Assembly: GCF_018448925.1 (NCBI RefSeq) | Contig: NZ_RCWE01000003.1 | Location: forward strand, 248,001-312,000 | Length of the DNA stretch: 64,000 nt | Direction: 5' to 3' | Source of the DNA: Photorhabdus akhurstii | Lineage (GTDB): Bacteria > Pseudomonadota > Gammaproteobacteria > Enterobacterales > Enterobacteriaceae | Part shown: positions 27,385 to 35,942 of the stretch, piece by piece | Numbering within the stretch: position 1 is the first letter of the stretch | Layout of the letters: every line of letters starts with the position of its first letter | Notes under the pieces: model-generated | What the model saw: only the letters and a program-made list of their open reading frames with translations | What the model was told of the DNA's origin: nothing | Databases searched by the model: none | Translations under genes and position numbers: made by a program

Positions 27385-27504
27385 GTTAGCAGGAGAATGT
27401 CGCGCTGGAACCGAGGCTACCAATCTCGTATAGCGCAAAGACAAACCGCCCTATCCAAGGGTAAAAGTAAAAAACCAACCTCACCAGTTGGTTTTTTATT
27501 TTTA
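27385..27504 (+). ncRNA. Predicted antitoxin small RNA (IstR/OrzO-like role)
   Basis: A transcript of about 115 nt would run from the promoter above to the terminator at 27469-27504. Near its 5' end (27395-27417) it is complementary to the toxin leader at 27649-27671: 12 consecutive pairs (one G-U), a 3-nt mismatch, then 8 more pairs. This is the size and position of pairing described for IstR-1 with tisB and OrzO with zorO in E. coli. Unlike those divergent pairs, this RNA lies upstream of the toxin gene on the same strand. No protein is encoded. RNA ends are inferred. Confidence 0.65.
27469..27504 (+). terminator. Intrinsic terminator of the predicted sRNA
   Basis: The stem AAAACCAAC (27471-27479) / GTTGGTTTT (27487-27495) is followed by a T-rich tail. 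It is the same stem type as at 1181-1212. It closes the sRNA unit before the toxin promoter. Confidence 0.8.
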
Positions 27505-27525
27505 TCTACTCATCATTTTAATTGA

Positions 27526-27553
27526 TTGAATCATCTGAAAATAAACCTATAAT
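27526..27553 (+). promoter_or_regulatory. Sigma-70 promoter of the toxin mRNA
   Basis: TTGAAT (27526-27531) and the perfect -10 TATAAT (27548-27553) are 16 bp apart. A start near 27560 gives a ~200-nt leader before the toxin ORF and a ~330-nt transcript up to the terminator at 27858. No LexA box (CTGT-N8-ACAG) is present. Confidence 0.65.
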
Positions 27554-27756
27554 CAACGGCTGTTAGTTTTGGGTAGCGTTCTGGCCTGTGTATCTCTGAC
27601 GCAAGTTTTCGTAAGTCCTGGCTGAAGAACAGGTGGTGCTGCTTCAGTGCCTCGGTCAGAGCGCGATATTCCTTAACTGACTTGATGGAAGCCAGCCGGA
27701 CAGGCAGCGTAAAGGCAATGGCTGGTTAAGTCGTGCTCCTAACAGGAGCAAACCGG

Positions 27757-27840
27757 GTGAAAGCATTTATTGACACTGCTATCATCGTTCTTAAAGCGTT
27801 AATCGCGCTTTTAGAGCTGATCCGTGCATTTCTGAAATAG
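27757..27840 (+). CDS. TisB/ZorO-like type I toxin peptide, 27 aa
   Basis: This small ORF (GTG start, TAG 27838-27840) encodes a 27-residue hydrophobic helix. The core IDTAIIVLKALIALLE and the end RAFLK closely resemble E. coli TisB (VDIAILILKLIVAALQ...DAVLK), a membrane peptide that depolarises the inner membrane; ZorO is similar. AGGAG (27744-27748) lies 8 nt upstream and is inside the hairpin TGCTCCT-AAC-AGGAGCA (27734-27750), so the site is closed in the mature RNA. The leader also contains a stretch complementary to the predicted upstream sRNA (27649-27671). A GC-rich terminator follows at 27858. It is too short for ORF callers. Confidence 0.8.
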   Translation: MKAFIDTAIIVLKALIALLELIRAFLK

Positions 27841-27857
27841 ATAACGGAAACGTAGCT

Positions 27858-27890
27858 AAGGCCATCGGGGGAACCTCCCGGTGGCCTTTA
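27858..27890 (+). terminator. Intrinsic terminator of the toxin mRNA
   Basis: The strong stem AAGGCCATCGGG(GG) / (CT)CCCGGTGGCCTTT has a short GAAC loop and lies 17 bp after the toxin stop. It supports a discrete short transcript. Confidence 0.8.
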
Positions 27891-28323
27891 ACATTTACCG
27901 CCTTTGATCAAGCAAGCCACTCTTGTTTAGGTGGCCCAATATACTAATCTAACAGCTTAAATTTGGTAATCCCGACTGGACTTGAACCCGTGTTCAAGTG
28001 GTTATTGCTCCAGTAGTATGGGAGGATAGCCAACAGATTAGTGTAGTTTACCGCGAGTCATACACATAATCACATTGGGACGCCTTTTTAAATGCGGTAT
28101 CAATCAACGCGACGGGGTCGTGTTCTGATGGTCTGAAACACATTATTGATTAATTATCTCGCCCGCAAAATATGCGGGCTGTTTTACATCTTCATAGAGC
28201 TATGAATACAATTCTGATATTAAAAGAATGGGCAGTGAGTGTAATAAAAAACTGATAATTCAGCGTGTTATATTAGCTTAGTGGTTTAAAGGTTGTCGTT
28301 ACTTTTTCGGATATAGAAATAAC
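27891..28323. other. Non-coding prophage sequence with hairpins
   Basis: I see no protein gene. The region includes an 8-bp palindrome ACTTGAAC-ACGG-GTTCAAGT (read on the minus strand, near 27980-28003), an inverted ACTAATCT / AGATTAGT pair (near 27943 and 28037), and a terminator-like hairpin GCCCGCA...TGCGGGC with a T-run at 28161-28186. One of these may end a small rightward RNA, but no promoter is clear. Confidence 0.4.
28161..28186 (+). terminator. Terminator-like hairpin
   Basis: GCCCGCA (28161-28167) pairs with TGCGGGC (28173-28179), followed by TGTTTT. The transcript that it ends is unknown. Confidence 0.55.
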
Positions 28324-28593
28324 TTATGTGATATCAGAATTGTTTGGTAAATCATTTCGGATGATTCGTTTGATAGGCTGCTTATTTTCGTCAAAATACC
28401 GGCTGGGCCATATCTCAGCAGGGGTGACACCAATTTCCTGAGCAATCAGTAATTCCCCTTTAGGCTAGGGACGCGTTAAAGCATTTGCTAATGTTGAAGA
28501 GCTTAAGCCGTGCTCTCTGGATAATGATGCCAGCGTTTTATTCTTCTTGCGTATCGCAGCGATAATATCGGCGGTATGCCAGTCTTTTTTCAT
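28324..28593 (-). pseudogene. Ner/Nlp-like DNA-binding protein with an amber codon
   Basis: The leftward frame from ATG 28593 reads KKDWHTADIIAAIRKKN, then LASLSREHGLSSSTLANALTRP, an amber codon (complement of 28465-28467, codon 43), and continues PKGELLIAQEIGVTPAEIWPSRYF to a TAA at 28324-28326. Mu Ner and Nlp proteins have tryptophan at the interrupted position (TRPWPKGE), so TGG to TAG is the likely lesion. Ner is a winged-helix-free HTH repressor of Mu-like phages. The stop of the upstream 72-aa ORF lies 8 bp before this start (GCAGGA), so they form one operon. Truncated product: 42 residues. Confidence 0.8.
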
Positions 28594-28601
28594 ATTCCTG
28601 C

Positions 28602-28820
28602 TTACCTCTTTGGTGGTGGCGATTCAAACAGGGTTTGCAGACCGGCGTTCATTTCCGGCGAGGTGTTAACCTCCCCTGCCTGAACCGCCATAGAGGGGCG
28701 ATAGCAGGCGCACTGGTAAAAACTTCTTACCAGCGTCCATGAACGCAAGGCTGCAAAACCTTGGTCACTGGATTTTGCCAATGACAACACTGCTTTAACC
28801 GATTGTATTATCTGACTCAA
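28602..28820 (-). CDS. Small phage-type protein upstream of ner-like gene
   Basis: This 72-residue protein ends 8 bp before the ner-like start and its last codons carry that gene's ribosome site, so the two are translationally linked. It has a helical N-terminus (IIQSVKAVLSLAKSSDQGF), a cysteine pair (CACYRPSM) and a proline-rich end. I do not recognise it. The central RPSMAVQAGEV recalls small Ash/Icd-like proteins of enterobacterial phages, but this is a weak resemblance. Confidence 0.45.
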   Translation of the reverse strand: MSQIIQSVKAVLSLAKSSDQGFAALRSWTLVRSFYQCACYRPSMAVQAGEVNTSPEMNAGLQTLFESPPPKR

Positions 28821-29395
28821 GAATCAAATAAATACCTTAGTGACGGTTTGTTTCGCTGCGCTTATGACGAAATAAGTGAACTTATGGCGAAAACGGCACT
28901 ACACCGCACCCGCCTGCACGTTTTGGATCAAAAAAATTTTTCAGTTTTAAAATCCTACAAGGCAAACAGCCAGACTGCGACAACACTAGCGGAGCGAGAG
29001 AAGCCGTAAACTGAAATGATTGAAAAGATTTTCAGGAAATTTCAGTTTTTGGATCAAAAGGTGATCACGGATAAAATTTCAATGCAATGATATTAAAGGA
29101 AAAATTATATTTTGCGTGGAAAATAAAATCACGGAGGAAAGCGGTGCTTTATCATAGAAATTAGATAAGGCCGGTTTTACTGGATATACAGAACTGAAAT
29201 TATTTTCTCCTTTTGCATTATGACAAGGAGAAAGTGAAAGTATTAAAGTGAGCTTAATTCATTAATAAGCGAAGGGTTACGTTCAAGCATCTTAAGTAGT
29301 TTCAGTGATGAACTAGAAGGAATGCGGCGGTGCAGGTAGTGTCCATTGATGCCCATAAAAATAAAATAGATGGACGTAAAGTGGACATTGGACAA
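28821..29395. other. Prophage edge beside ssrA, no firm gene
   Basis: The left part is the upstream region of the ner-like operon; a 68-codon rightward frame (28803-29009) lacks support. The right part holds a leftward frame ending at about 29250 with HYLHRRIPSSSSLKLLKML, which reads like a real protein end and runs to within a few bases of the ssrA terminator. It may be a residue of an integrated element. TCCATTGATG and GGACATTGGAC sequences near 29340-29390 could belong to an attachment region, but no repeat partner is in the window. Confidence 0.35.
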
Positions 29396-29428
29396 ACAAA
29401 AAGGGCTACACTTTAGTGTAACCCCTTG
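29396..29428 (-). terminator. Terminator of ssrA
   Basis: On the minus strand an AAGGGGTTACAC-type stem pairs with GTGTAGCCCTT and is followed by TTTTTG. It lies 8 bp downstream of the tmRNA CCA end. Confidence 0.85.
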
Positions 29429-29435
29429 ATTTATT

Positions 29436-29799
29436 TGGTGGAGCTGGCGGGAGTTGAACCCGCGTCCGAAATTCCTACATCCTTGGTACTACATGCTTAG
29501 TCTAATCTTTACATTCGCTTGCCAGCTGCGGACAGACACGCCACTCACAAACTAGCCTGATTAGATTTAACGCTTCAACCCCAGGCAAGGCATCCACGCG
29601 ATCTCTTTTGGGTTTGACCTCTCTTGATCCCCGTCCTAAGAGCGGAGGCTAGGGAGAGAGGGCTCTGCGCAGGTTATTAAGCTGCCAGTGCGTATTTTTC
29701 GTCGTTTGCGACTATTTTTTTGCGGCTTTTTACGAGGCCAACCGCCCCTCGGCATGCACCTTGGGTTTCGCGAATCCCGTCGAATCCAGAATCAGCCCC
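29436..29799 (-). ncRNA. ssrA: tmRNA
   Basis: This 364-nt RNA begins on the minus strand with GGGGCTGATTCTGGATTCGA (complement of 29799 downward) and ends with the T-arm and CCA (29436). The tag frame reads ANDEKYALAA followed by TAA TAA (complement of about 29709-29674), compared with ANDENYALAA in E. coli. It rescues stalled ribosomes together with SmpB, encoded just downstream in window coordinates (29850). Its 3' end is a common integration site, which fits the prophage debris at its left. Confidence 0.95.
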
Positions 29800-29849
29800 A
29801 AGTGTCTTAAAAGCAAGTATATCAGAATACTAAACTATAATGCCAGAAT

Positions 29850-30332
29850 TTATCGCCCAGCATTCTTCATAATACGCGCTTTGTCTAATTTCCATTCACG
29901 TTCTTTAATGTCCGAACGTTTGTCGTGCGCCTTTTTGCCTTTTGCTACACCAATCTTGATTTTGCACCAGGCGTTTTTCCAATAAAGAGATAAGGCAACA
30001 ACGGTATAACCATCACGATTGACTCGACCATATAATGAGTCAAGTTCGCGCTGATTAAGTAAGAGTTTGCGTGAACGCATTGGATCACAGACGACATGGG
30101 AAGAAGCTACATTTAACGGGGTGATGGTGGCGCCAAAAAGATAAGCGTCTCCATCTTTGAGCAAAACGTAACTGTCGCTGATGTTGGCTTTACCAGCGCG
30201 CAGTGATTTGACTTCCCATCCTTGTAACGAGAGACCCGCTTCAAATTCTTCTTCAATGAAGTATTCGTGACGAGCTCGTCTATTCATGGCAATGGTTGCC
30301 GAACCGGGTTTGTGTGCTTTTTTCTTTGTCAT
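29850..30332 (-). CDS. smpB: SmpB, tmRNA-binding protein
   Basis: This is a 160-residue protein, the normal enterobacterial length. It includes [34 protein letters not shown] and the C-terminal [16 protein letters not shown] tail that enters the decoding site. SmpB carries tmRNA to stalled ribosomes. It is transcribed leftward into ssrA, with only 50 bp between, as in E. coli. Complete. Confidence 0.97.
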   Translation of the reverse strand: MTKKKAHKPGSATIAMNRRARHEYFIEEEFEAGLSLQGWEVKSLRAGKANISDSYVLLKDGDAYLFGATITPLNVASSHVVCDPMRSRKLLLNQRELDSLYGRVNRDGYTVVALSLYWKNAWCKIKIGVAKGKKAHDKRSDIKEREWKLDKARIMKNAGR

Positions 30333-30497
30333 AGTGTATGCATTATACTGAATGCTTTGGTGAAAGAAATCTTTTCCCGCACATATTTGCTGATTAATGA
30401 GTGTTTATTGCATTATACGCTGACAGATTTTTCTTTTTTTTCTTTGATCACGTATAGGTGATATTATTCGCTACAATTAAGCCTTACAGGAAATTAT

Positions 30498-30932
30498 ATG
30501 CCACAGATTAGTCGCTCTGCGTTAGTACCATACAGCGTGGAACAAATGTACAAATTGGTCAATGATATCGGTTCTTACCCGGATTTTTTGCCGGGGTGTG
30601 TCGGCAGTCGGGTACTGAGTGTTAGCAATAACGAAATGACTGCATCAGTCGATGTTTCGAAAGCGGGTATAAGTAAGACTTTTGTTACCCGGAATATTCT
30701 GGCCGATAACCAAAGCATTAATATGCAACTGGTCGACGGGCCTTTTCGTAAGTTAATGGGAGGTTGGCGGTTCATCCCTCTGAGTGAAGATGCCTGTAAA
30801 GTTGAGTTACAACTTGATTTCGAATTCACTAATAAGCTGATTGAATTGGCTTTCGGTAAGATTTTTAAGGAATTGGCCGGGAGTATGGTGCAGGCTTTTA
30901 CTCTGCGTGCACGCGAGGTTTATCGTGTCTGA
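30498..30932 (+). CDS. ratA: RatA, START-domain ribosome-associated/coenzyme Q-related protein
   Basis: This 144-residue protein opens with [33 protein letters not shown], typical of the RatA/Coq10 START-like fold. In E. coli RatA was described as inhibiting 70S association; the wider family binds ubiquinone. It is divergent from smpB and followed by ratB with an 8-bp overlap (GTG at 30925). Complete. Confidence 0.95.
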   Translation: MPQISRSALVPYSVEQMYKLVNDIGSYPDFLPGCVGSRVLSVSNNEMTASVDVSKAGISKTFVTRNILADNQSINMQLVDGPFRKLMGGWRFIPLSEDACKVELQLDFEFTNKLIELAFGKIFKELAGSMVQAFTLRAREVYRV

Positions 30933-31218
30933 TATCAATGTCGAAGTTGTGTATGCATTGCCTGATCGCCAATATCTGCGTACGGTGAAATTGGCTCAAG
31001 GCGCAACTGTTGAGCAGGCAATAGTTGCATCAGGTTTGCTGACTTTGCGTAATGATATTGATCTGCAAAAGAATAAGATTGGAGTTTATAGCCGTCCTGT
31101 TAAGTTGACGGATATTTTGGAAGAGGGTGATAGGGTGGAAATTTACCGCCCATTATTGGCTGATCCAAAAGAAATGCGTCGTAAGCGTGCTGAACGGGCT
31201 AAAAATAATGCTCAATGA
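30925..31218 (+). CDS. ratB: RatB (YfjF), ubiquitin-like-fold protein
   Basis: This 97-residue protein from GTG 30925, overlapping the ratA end, contains [15 protein letters not shown] and [38 protein letters not shown], the conserved body of the RnfH/RatB family. The length matches E. coli. The longer frame from 30841 lies inside ratA and is not used. Its function is not known in detail. A strong bidirectional terminator separates it from bamE. Confidence 0.93.
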   Translation: MSDINVEVVYALPDRQYLRTVKLAQGATVEQAIVASGLLTLRNDIDLQKNKIGVYSRPVKLTDILEEGDRVEIYRPLLADPKEMRRKRAERAKNNAQ

Positions 31219-31223
31219 TTATT

Positions 31224-31265
31224 ATAGACAGTCAGTCATCTATTTTTTTGACTGACTGTCTATAT
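31224..31265. terminator. Bidirectional terminator between ratB and bamE
   Basis: The 14-bp perfect stem TAGACAGTCAGTCA (31225-31238) / TGACTGACTGTCTA (31249-31262) lies in the convergent gap. Confidence 0.85.
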
Positions 31266-31273
31266 TTCTTTGG

Positions 31274-31621
31274 TTATTGAAGATCTTCGGTAAGTGAATT
31301 TTCGTTTTTAATGTCAGTCAGTACACCATTACTGTCAAATGTCAGTGTCAGAGTTTGCTGAGTCACTTTTTCGTGCCCAGGTTGCTGACGAAATACATAA
31401 AACCACGTTTGAGTTCCAAACGGGTCTTGTAACATTGGTGTTCCTAATGTGTAAGCTACCTGTTGCTGGGTCATTCCCTTGTGAATTTTTGATACACTAG
31501 TCGGTGTTAGGTAGTTCCCCTGATTAATGTCAGGGCGGTAAACAGCCCGTTCCAACGTAGAGCAACCCGCGGTCAGCATGACAAATGATACAGCAGCGGC
31601 AGTCAACATTTTACAGCGCAT
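31274..31621 (-). CDS. bamE: BamE, outer-membrane assembly lipoprotein
   Basis: This is a 115-residue lipoprotein. The signal peptide ends in lipobox LTAGC (Cys20), followed by Ser, which directs it to the outer membrane. The conserved core [20 protein letters not shown] and [19 protein letters not shown] is that of SmpA/BamE in the BAM complex. Convergent with ratB and downstream of recN, as in enterobacteria. Complete. Confidence 0.96.
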   Translation of the reverse strand: MRCKMLTAAAVSFVMLTAGCSTLERAVYRPDINQGNYLTPTSVSKIHKGMTQQQVAYTLGTPMLQDPFGTQTWFYVFRQQPGHEKVTQQTLTLTFDSNGVLTDIKNENSLTEDLQ

Positions 31622-31687
31622 GGTAATTACATTCCTTTAGGAGTCAGGGTGTTGATAATAATAAACCTTGACGAGATTGAAAACCTT

Positions 31688-31814
31688 TATACCCGTTATC
31701 TTTCAAGTTGCCTCTTTGTTGGCTGCGCTCACTCACCCCGGTCACATAGTTACCTATGCTTCCGGGGATTAGTTCCCTTGCCGTCGTGATGCATCTTGAA
31801 ATCCATAGGGTATA
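31688..31814. repeat. ERIC element (127 bp)
   Basis: The element starts TATACCCGTTATCTTTCAAGTTGC and ends GATGCATCTTGAAATCC-type sequence with AGGGTATA; the inner part CTCACTCACCCCGGTCAC and CTTCCGGGGATT is the ERIC core. Length is exactly 127 bp with terminal inverted repeats. It is a non-coding repeat widespread in Photorhabdus, Xenorhabdus and Yersinia, here in the bamE-recN gap. Confidence 0.92.
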
Positions 31815-31858
31815 CAAGCTTTACTATGACCTTAAATATACGCAAAAGTTGTGTCAAA

Positions 31859-33520
31859 TTATGCTGCTAACAGCTCTTTGGCATTCGCCAGGGTATTTTT
31901 TGTCACTTCACTGCCTGCGAGAAGCCGCGCCAGCTCTTGTAATCTGGCTTTTTTATCCAGCAATTGCATTTGAGTTTCAGTTTCTTCACCGTCAGTCTGT
32001 TTACTGACATAAAAATGTTGGTGTCCACAACCGGCTACTTGGGGCAGGTGAGTGACGCACATAACCTGTGTAGATTCGCCTAATTCGCGTAACAGACGGC
32101 CGACGATTGCGGCTGTCGGGCCGCTGATACCGACATCCACTTCATCGAAAATCAAGGCGGATGTTTCCATTTTCTTAGCTGTTATAACCTGAATTGCCAG
32201 CGCAATACGGGAAAGCTCACCACCGGAAGCGACTTTTGCCAGAGATTGGTGTGGCTGACCAGGGTTAGTGGTGACATTAAATTCAACTTTATCTGAACCA
32301 TCAGCATTCAGATGTTCAGGTGCAAAAGAGACATCGATAGTAAAGCGGCCATGAGGCATAGCGAGTTGATGCATGCTGCGAGTAATGAGCTCACTTAATT
32401 CTTTGGCATATTGCTGGCGAACTCGGTGCAATCTTTCTGCGACTTCCAATGCCTGCTTATGATGTTTATTAACCTGTTCACTAAGGTGGGTACAGTCATC
32501 TTCTTGTTGCGCCAGTGATTGCTGCTCTTCCAATAATTGTTGATGTAGCGAAGGAAGCTCTTCTGGGACAACGTGATGTTTACGGGCCACCCTAATTTGT
32601 TGTGAAATTTTTTGTTCCAGTTCAAAGAGACGATTTGGGTCCATATCCAGTTGATCACCGTAGTGGCGGAGTTCATCGCTGACTTCATTAATTTGAATGG
32701 ATGCTTCTTCCAGCATAGTGAGTAACTGGTTGAATTTATCATCCATAGTGATGAGTTCTGCCAGCTCGTGTTTAGCGTAATTCAGTAGGCTGATAATATT
32801 TTGTTCATCGTTATCACTGAGTAGCTGGAGTGCGGTTTGGCTGACAGAGAGTAACTGACCTCGGTTTGCTAGCCGTTTATATTCATTATCTTGTTCCTGA
32901 TATTCACCTGGTTGCGGTGCCAACTCATTAAGTTCTTTTAAGTGATATTCCAGCAACTGCTGACGAGATTGGCGCTCAAGCGCCTGTTGTTGGAATCGAG
33001 CAAGATCCTGACAACTTTGGTGCCATTGCTGATATGCCTGTTTCATTTCATTTTGTAGATTGGATTGATTAGCGTAAGTATCAAGCAGACGTTTTTGGTG
33101 ACCATTATTCAATAGTAATTGGTGAGCGTGTTGACCATGAATTTGAATAAGATGGGTACCTAGTTCACGTAATTGGGAAAGCGGTACGGCAGTGCCATTG
33201 ATAAAGCCTCTGGAACGGCCATCTGACGTTATTGTGCGGCGTAGTAAGCATTCATTGCTGTCATCAAGTTGGTGTCCTTCTAACCATTGACGAGCAGAAG
33301 GCGTATCAGAAAGAGAAAACCGGGCGCAAATATCAGCACGAGAAGCCCCGCTACGCACCATATTGGCTTCACCACGATTACCCAGACATAAACCTAATGC
33401 ATCAATTGCGATGGATTTACCTGCGCCAGTTTCACCTGTGATGGCTGTCATACCTGGCTGGAAGTCAATTTCAAGCTCCCGAACAATGGCAAAATTGCTA
33501 ATGGTTAACTGGGTGAGCAT
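31859..33520 (-). CDS. recN: RecN, DNA repair SMC-like ATPase
   Basis: This is a 553-residue protein from ATG 33520, which has AGGAG 8 nt upstream (the GTG one codon before is less likely). Walker A GETGAGKS lies near residues 29-36; the C-terminal head has [20 protein letters not shown] and CVTHLPQ. RecN acts in double-strand-break repair with RecA. Two LexA boxes lie just upstream, so SOS induction is expected. Complete. Confidence 0.97.
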   Translation of the reverse strand: MLTQLTISNFAIVRELEIDFQPGMTAITGETGAGKSIAIDALGLCLGNRGEANMVRSGASRADICARFSLSDTPSARQWLEGHQLDDSNECLLRRTITSDGRSRGFINGTAVPLSQLRELGTHLIQIHGQHAHQLLLNNGHQKRLLDTYANQSNLQNEMKQAYQQWHQSCQDLARFQQQALERQSRQQLLEYHLKELNELAPQPGEYQEQDNEYKRLANRGQLLSVSQTALQLLSDNDEQNIISLLNYAKHELAELITMDDKFNQLLTMLEEASIQINEVSDELRHYGDQLDMDPNRLFELEQKISQQIRVARKHHVVPEELPSLHQQLLEEQQSLAQQEDDCTHLSEQVNKHHKQALEVAERLHRVRQQYAKELSELITRSMHQLAMPHGRFTIDVSFAPEHLNADGSDKVEFNVTTNPGQPHQSLAKVASGGELSRIALAIQVITAKKMETSALIFDEVDVGISGPTAAIVGRLLRELGESTQVMCVTHLPQVAGCGHQHFYVSKQTDGEETETQMQLLDKKARLQELARLLAGSEVTKNTLANAKELLAA

Positions 33521-33548
33521 CACACTTCTCCTGTGTATAAAAACACCT

Positions 33549-33586
33549 CTGTATCTTCATACAGTATAAACTGGTTTTTTATACAG
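33549..33586 (-). promoter_or_regulatory. Two LexA boxes upstream of recN
   Basis: CTGT-N8-ACAG is perfect at 33549-33564. A second box at 33571-33586 reads, on the minus strand, CTGTATAAAAAACCAG, one centre step away from the E. coli recN LexA1 box. This predicts tight SOS repression. Confidence 0.88.
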
Positions 33587-33608
33587 TAAAGTGGTGAAAA
33601 CTAATTTT

Positions 33609-34487
33609 TTAGAACATTTTTTTAGACCAGCTTAGTTTTGTACTTAATGTATTGAAATAATTATAGTCTTTAGGATGAATGAGATTGAGCTTCTGTTCGC
33701 TGCGGCTAATAATCACATCTTCTCCATCCTGTATAGGTAGAACGATTTGGCTATCGCAACTGACTTCATAATCATTGCTATTTTGGGAAAATTTCAATCT
33801 TATATTGCTTTCGCTACTAATAACCAGTGGCCGGGAAGACAATGTATGTGGAAACATCGGTACTAGGACGATAGCGTTTAGGTTAGGTGTCAGAATCGGC
33901 CCACCTGCGGAAAGCGAGTAAGCTGTGGAACCCGTTGGTGTTGCGATAATGAGTCCGTCAGAACGTTGGGAAAAGGCAAAACGTTCATCGATATAGACTT
34001 CGAATTCAATCATATGTGCTACTTTCCCCGGGTGGAGTACGATTTCGTTGATTGCGGTACTGATACGGGGTTTTTGGCCGTTTCTTCTGACTTGGGCTTC
34101 TAGCAGGAAACGATGTTCGTTCCGATATTCGCCATCTAATACTTCAGAAAGTTGCTGTAGGGCATTATCAGGATCTAAGTCTGTCAGAAAACCCAGATTG
34201 CCTCGGTTAATGCCAATGACTTTAATATCATAACGGGAAAGGACCCGGGCGGCGCCCAACATATTGCCGTCACCACCAACAACGACAGCTAAATCAGCTT
34301 GTTGACCAATTTCGGTCAAACCGCCAGTTCGTGCATCTTTTAAACCAATGTCTTTGGCAACTTGACGATCAATAATGACAGAGTAACCTTTGGATTTTAA
34401 CCAATGATAAAGCATCTCATGAGTAGCAAGTGCTTCTGGGTGGCGAGGGTGACCAACAATACCTATGCATTTGAATTTTTTATTCAT
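33609..34487 (-). CDS. nadK: NAD kinase
   Basis: This is a 292-residue protein, equal in length to E. coli NadK. It contains the [13 protein letters not shown] motif and the NE (INEIVLHPG) and [21 protein letters not shown] motifs of ATP-NAD kinases. It converts NAD to NADP. It is divergent from grpE and followed by recN. Complete. Confidence 0.97.
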   Translation of the reverse strand: MNKKFKCIGIVGHPRHPEALATHEMLYHWLKSKGYSVIIDRQVAKDIGLKDARTGGLTEIGQQADLAVVVGGDGNMLGAARVLSRYDIKVIGINRGNLGFLTDLDPDNALQQLSEVLDGEYRNEHRFLLEAQVRRNGQKPRISTAINEIVLHPGKVAHMIEFEVYIDERFAFSQRSDGLIIATPTGSTAYSLSAGGPILTPNLNAIVLVPMFPHTLSSRPLVISSESNIRLKFSQNSNDYEVSCDSQIVLPIQDGEDVIISRSEQKLNLIHPKDYNYFNTLSTKLSWSKKMF

Positions 34488-34540
34488 CGTTGTAATTTCC
34501 TTCTAGCAAGAGGTTTTATCCTCACAATACGGCGGGTTCC

Positions 34541-34566
34541 CTTGAATCCCCAGTTTAGATCCCCAT
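34541..34566 (+). promoter_or_regulatory. Sigma-32 heat-shock promoter of grpE
   Basis: CTTGAA (34541-34546) and CCCCAT (34561-34566) are 14 bp apart, matching the sigma-32 consensus. They lie about 45 bp before the grpE ATG. Confidence 0.88.
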
Positions 34567-34611
34567 AATAGGCTAAGTAGCGAGATTAATGCCAAATACG
34601 CGGAGATATTC

Positions 34612-35193
34612 ATGAGTAGTAAAGAACAAAAAATGCCTGACGAGCAAGTCTCGGAAGATATGGAAGTTGTATCTGAACAGCAAAACAGTGCGGATAAAGC
34701 AGAAGCATCAGAGACTGAAAGCGTTGTTGATCCGCGTGTCGCAGAGCTGGAAGAACAGCTCAAGCAGGCGCAACAGCGTGAACGTGATGCCATTTTGCGT
34801 GCTAAGGCTGAAGTTGAAAATATCCGTCGTCGTACTGAGCAAGATGTAGAAAAAGCCCATAAGTTTGCGTTAGAAAGATTTGCCAATGAACTGTTACCAG
34901 TGATTGACAATCTTGAGCGCGCTTTGGAGGCCGCAGATCGCACTAATACCGAAATAGCGCCTATGATTGAAGGCATCGAGCTGACGTTGAAGTCTTTCCT
35001 TGGGGCTGTGGGTAAATTTGGTATTGAAGTTGTTGGCGACACAAATGTTCCTTTTAATCCTGAAATTCATCAGGCCATGACCATGATGGAATCCGATCAG
35101 CATGAACCAAATCATGTCATGATGGTCATGCAGAAAGGGTATACCTTAAACGGCCGTTTGTTGCGCCCGGCAATGGTAGCCGTATCGAAGTAA
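34612..35193 (+). CDS. grpE: GrpE, nucleotide exchange factor of DnaK
   Basis: This is a 193-residue protein. The N-terminal half is an acidic coiled coil ([30 protein letters not shown]), and the C-terminal half has [14 protein letters not shown] and [23 protein letters not shown], the beta domain that opens the DnaK nucleotide cleft. The ATG at 34612 follows a GGAGATATTC ribosome site. The upstream sigma-32 promoter supports heat-shock control. Complete. Confidence 0.97.
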   Translation: MSSKEQKMPDEQVSEDMEVVSEQQNSADKAEASETESVVDPRVAELEEQLKQAQQRERDAILRAKAEVENIRRRTEQDVEKAHKFALERFANELLPVIDNLERALEAADRTNTEIAPMIEGIELTLKSFLGAVGKFGIEVVGDTNVPFNPEIHQAMTMMESDQHEPNHVMMVMQKGYTLNGRLLRPAMVAVSK

Positions 35194-35232
35194 TTTTAGT
35201 TTAGTAGTGGTTTTAGTTTAGTAATAAGTATC

Positions 35233-35264
35233 AATGCCGCTCCAACAGGGGCGGCATTTTTTTA
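35233..35264 (+). terminator. Terminator of grpE
   Basis: The GC-rich stem AATGCCGCTCC / GGGGCGGCATT is followed by TTTTTTT. It lies between the convergent grpE and ung genes. Confidence 0.85.
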
Positions 35265-35942
35265 TTGTGGCAACTCAGGTGTCCAGTTAATTGGCGCGAT
35301 GCCTTGTTTTTCTAGTAATGCATTGGCCTTTGAAAAATGTTTGCAGCCAAAGAACCCTCGGTGGGCAGATAGTGGAGATGGATGGGGTGCTTTGAGAACG
35401 TGGTGTTTATTAGCATCAATAAAGTAGCCTTTTTTCTGAGCATGGGAACCCCAAAGCAGAAAAACGACGCCTGAACGGTGCTCATTGATAGCGGCAATGA
35501 CTTTATCAGTGAAAGTTTCCCACCCCAGATTCGCGTGGGAGTGTGCATTACCACGTTCTACGGTAAGTACGGTATTGAGTAGTAACACCCCTTGTTTAGC
35601 CCAACTGACTAGGCAACCGTGATTTGGATGCTGGAAGTCAGGTATATCGGATGTCAGCTCTTTGTACATATTCACCAACGAAGGTGGCGCGGGAATACCC
35701 GGTTGTACAGAAAAAGAGAGGCCATGTGCCTGATTGGGGCCGTGGTAAGGGTCTTGCCCAAGTATCACCACCTTAATATCAGCCAACTCGGTGTAGCGGA
35801 ATGCATTAAATACATCCTGTTGTGGCGGATAAATGGTTTTACCTGCCTGACGTTCTTTTGCGACATAGGTCAGTGTGTCGAGAAAATAGGGTTGTTTTTT
35901 CTCGTTACCGATTACGTCGTGCCATGTGAGAGGTGCGGACAT
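35262..35942 (-). CDS. ung: Uracil-DNA glycosylase
   Basis: This is a 226-residue UDG family 1 enzyme. The water-activating GQDPYHG motif, the FSVQPG uracil-binding region, and the C-terminal [13 protein letters not shown] (leucine loop) are all present. It removes uracil from DNA at the start of base-excision repair. In E. coli ung lies elsewhere; here it separates the grpE and srmB clusters. Complete. Confidence 0.97.
   Translation of the reverse strand: MSAPLTWHDVIGNEKKQPYFLDTLTYVAKERQAGKTIYPPQQDVFNAFRYTELADIKVVILGQDPYHGPNQAHGLSFSVQPGIPAPPSLVNMYKELTSDIPDFQHPNHGCLVSWAKQGVLLLNTVLTVERGNAHSHANLGWETFTDKVIAAINEHRSGVVFLLWGSHAQKKGYFIDANKHHVLKAPHPSPLSAHRGFFGCKHFSKANALLEKQGIAPINWTPELPQ

Noticed and set aside
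27530-27580. LexA box at the TisB-like toxin promoter
   Set aside because: tisB is SOS-controlled, so I looked for CTGT-N8-ACAG. Only CTGTTAGTTTTGGG is present and lacks the second half.
27965-28010. tRNA-like 3' half on the minus strand (GGGTTCAAGTCC ... GGGATTACCA)
   Set aside because: The T-loop and a CCA-like end are present, but no matching 5' acceptor half (AATCCCG), D-arm or anticodon arm is found, and the T-stem has a mismatch. The stretch is also an 8-bp palindrome (ACTTGAAC/GTTCAAGT), which explains the resemblance.
28803-29009. 68-codon rightward frame at the prophage edge
   Set aside because: It overlaps the start of the leftward 72-aa gene and has a random-looking sequence with no ribosome site.
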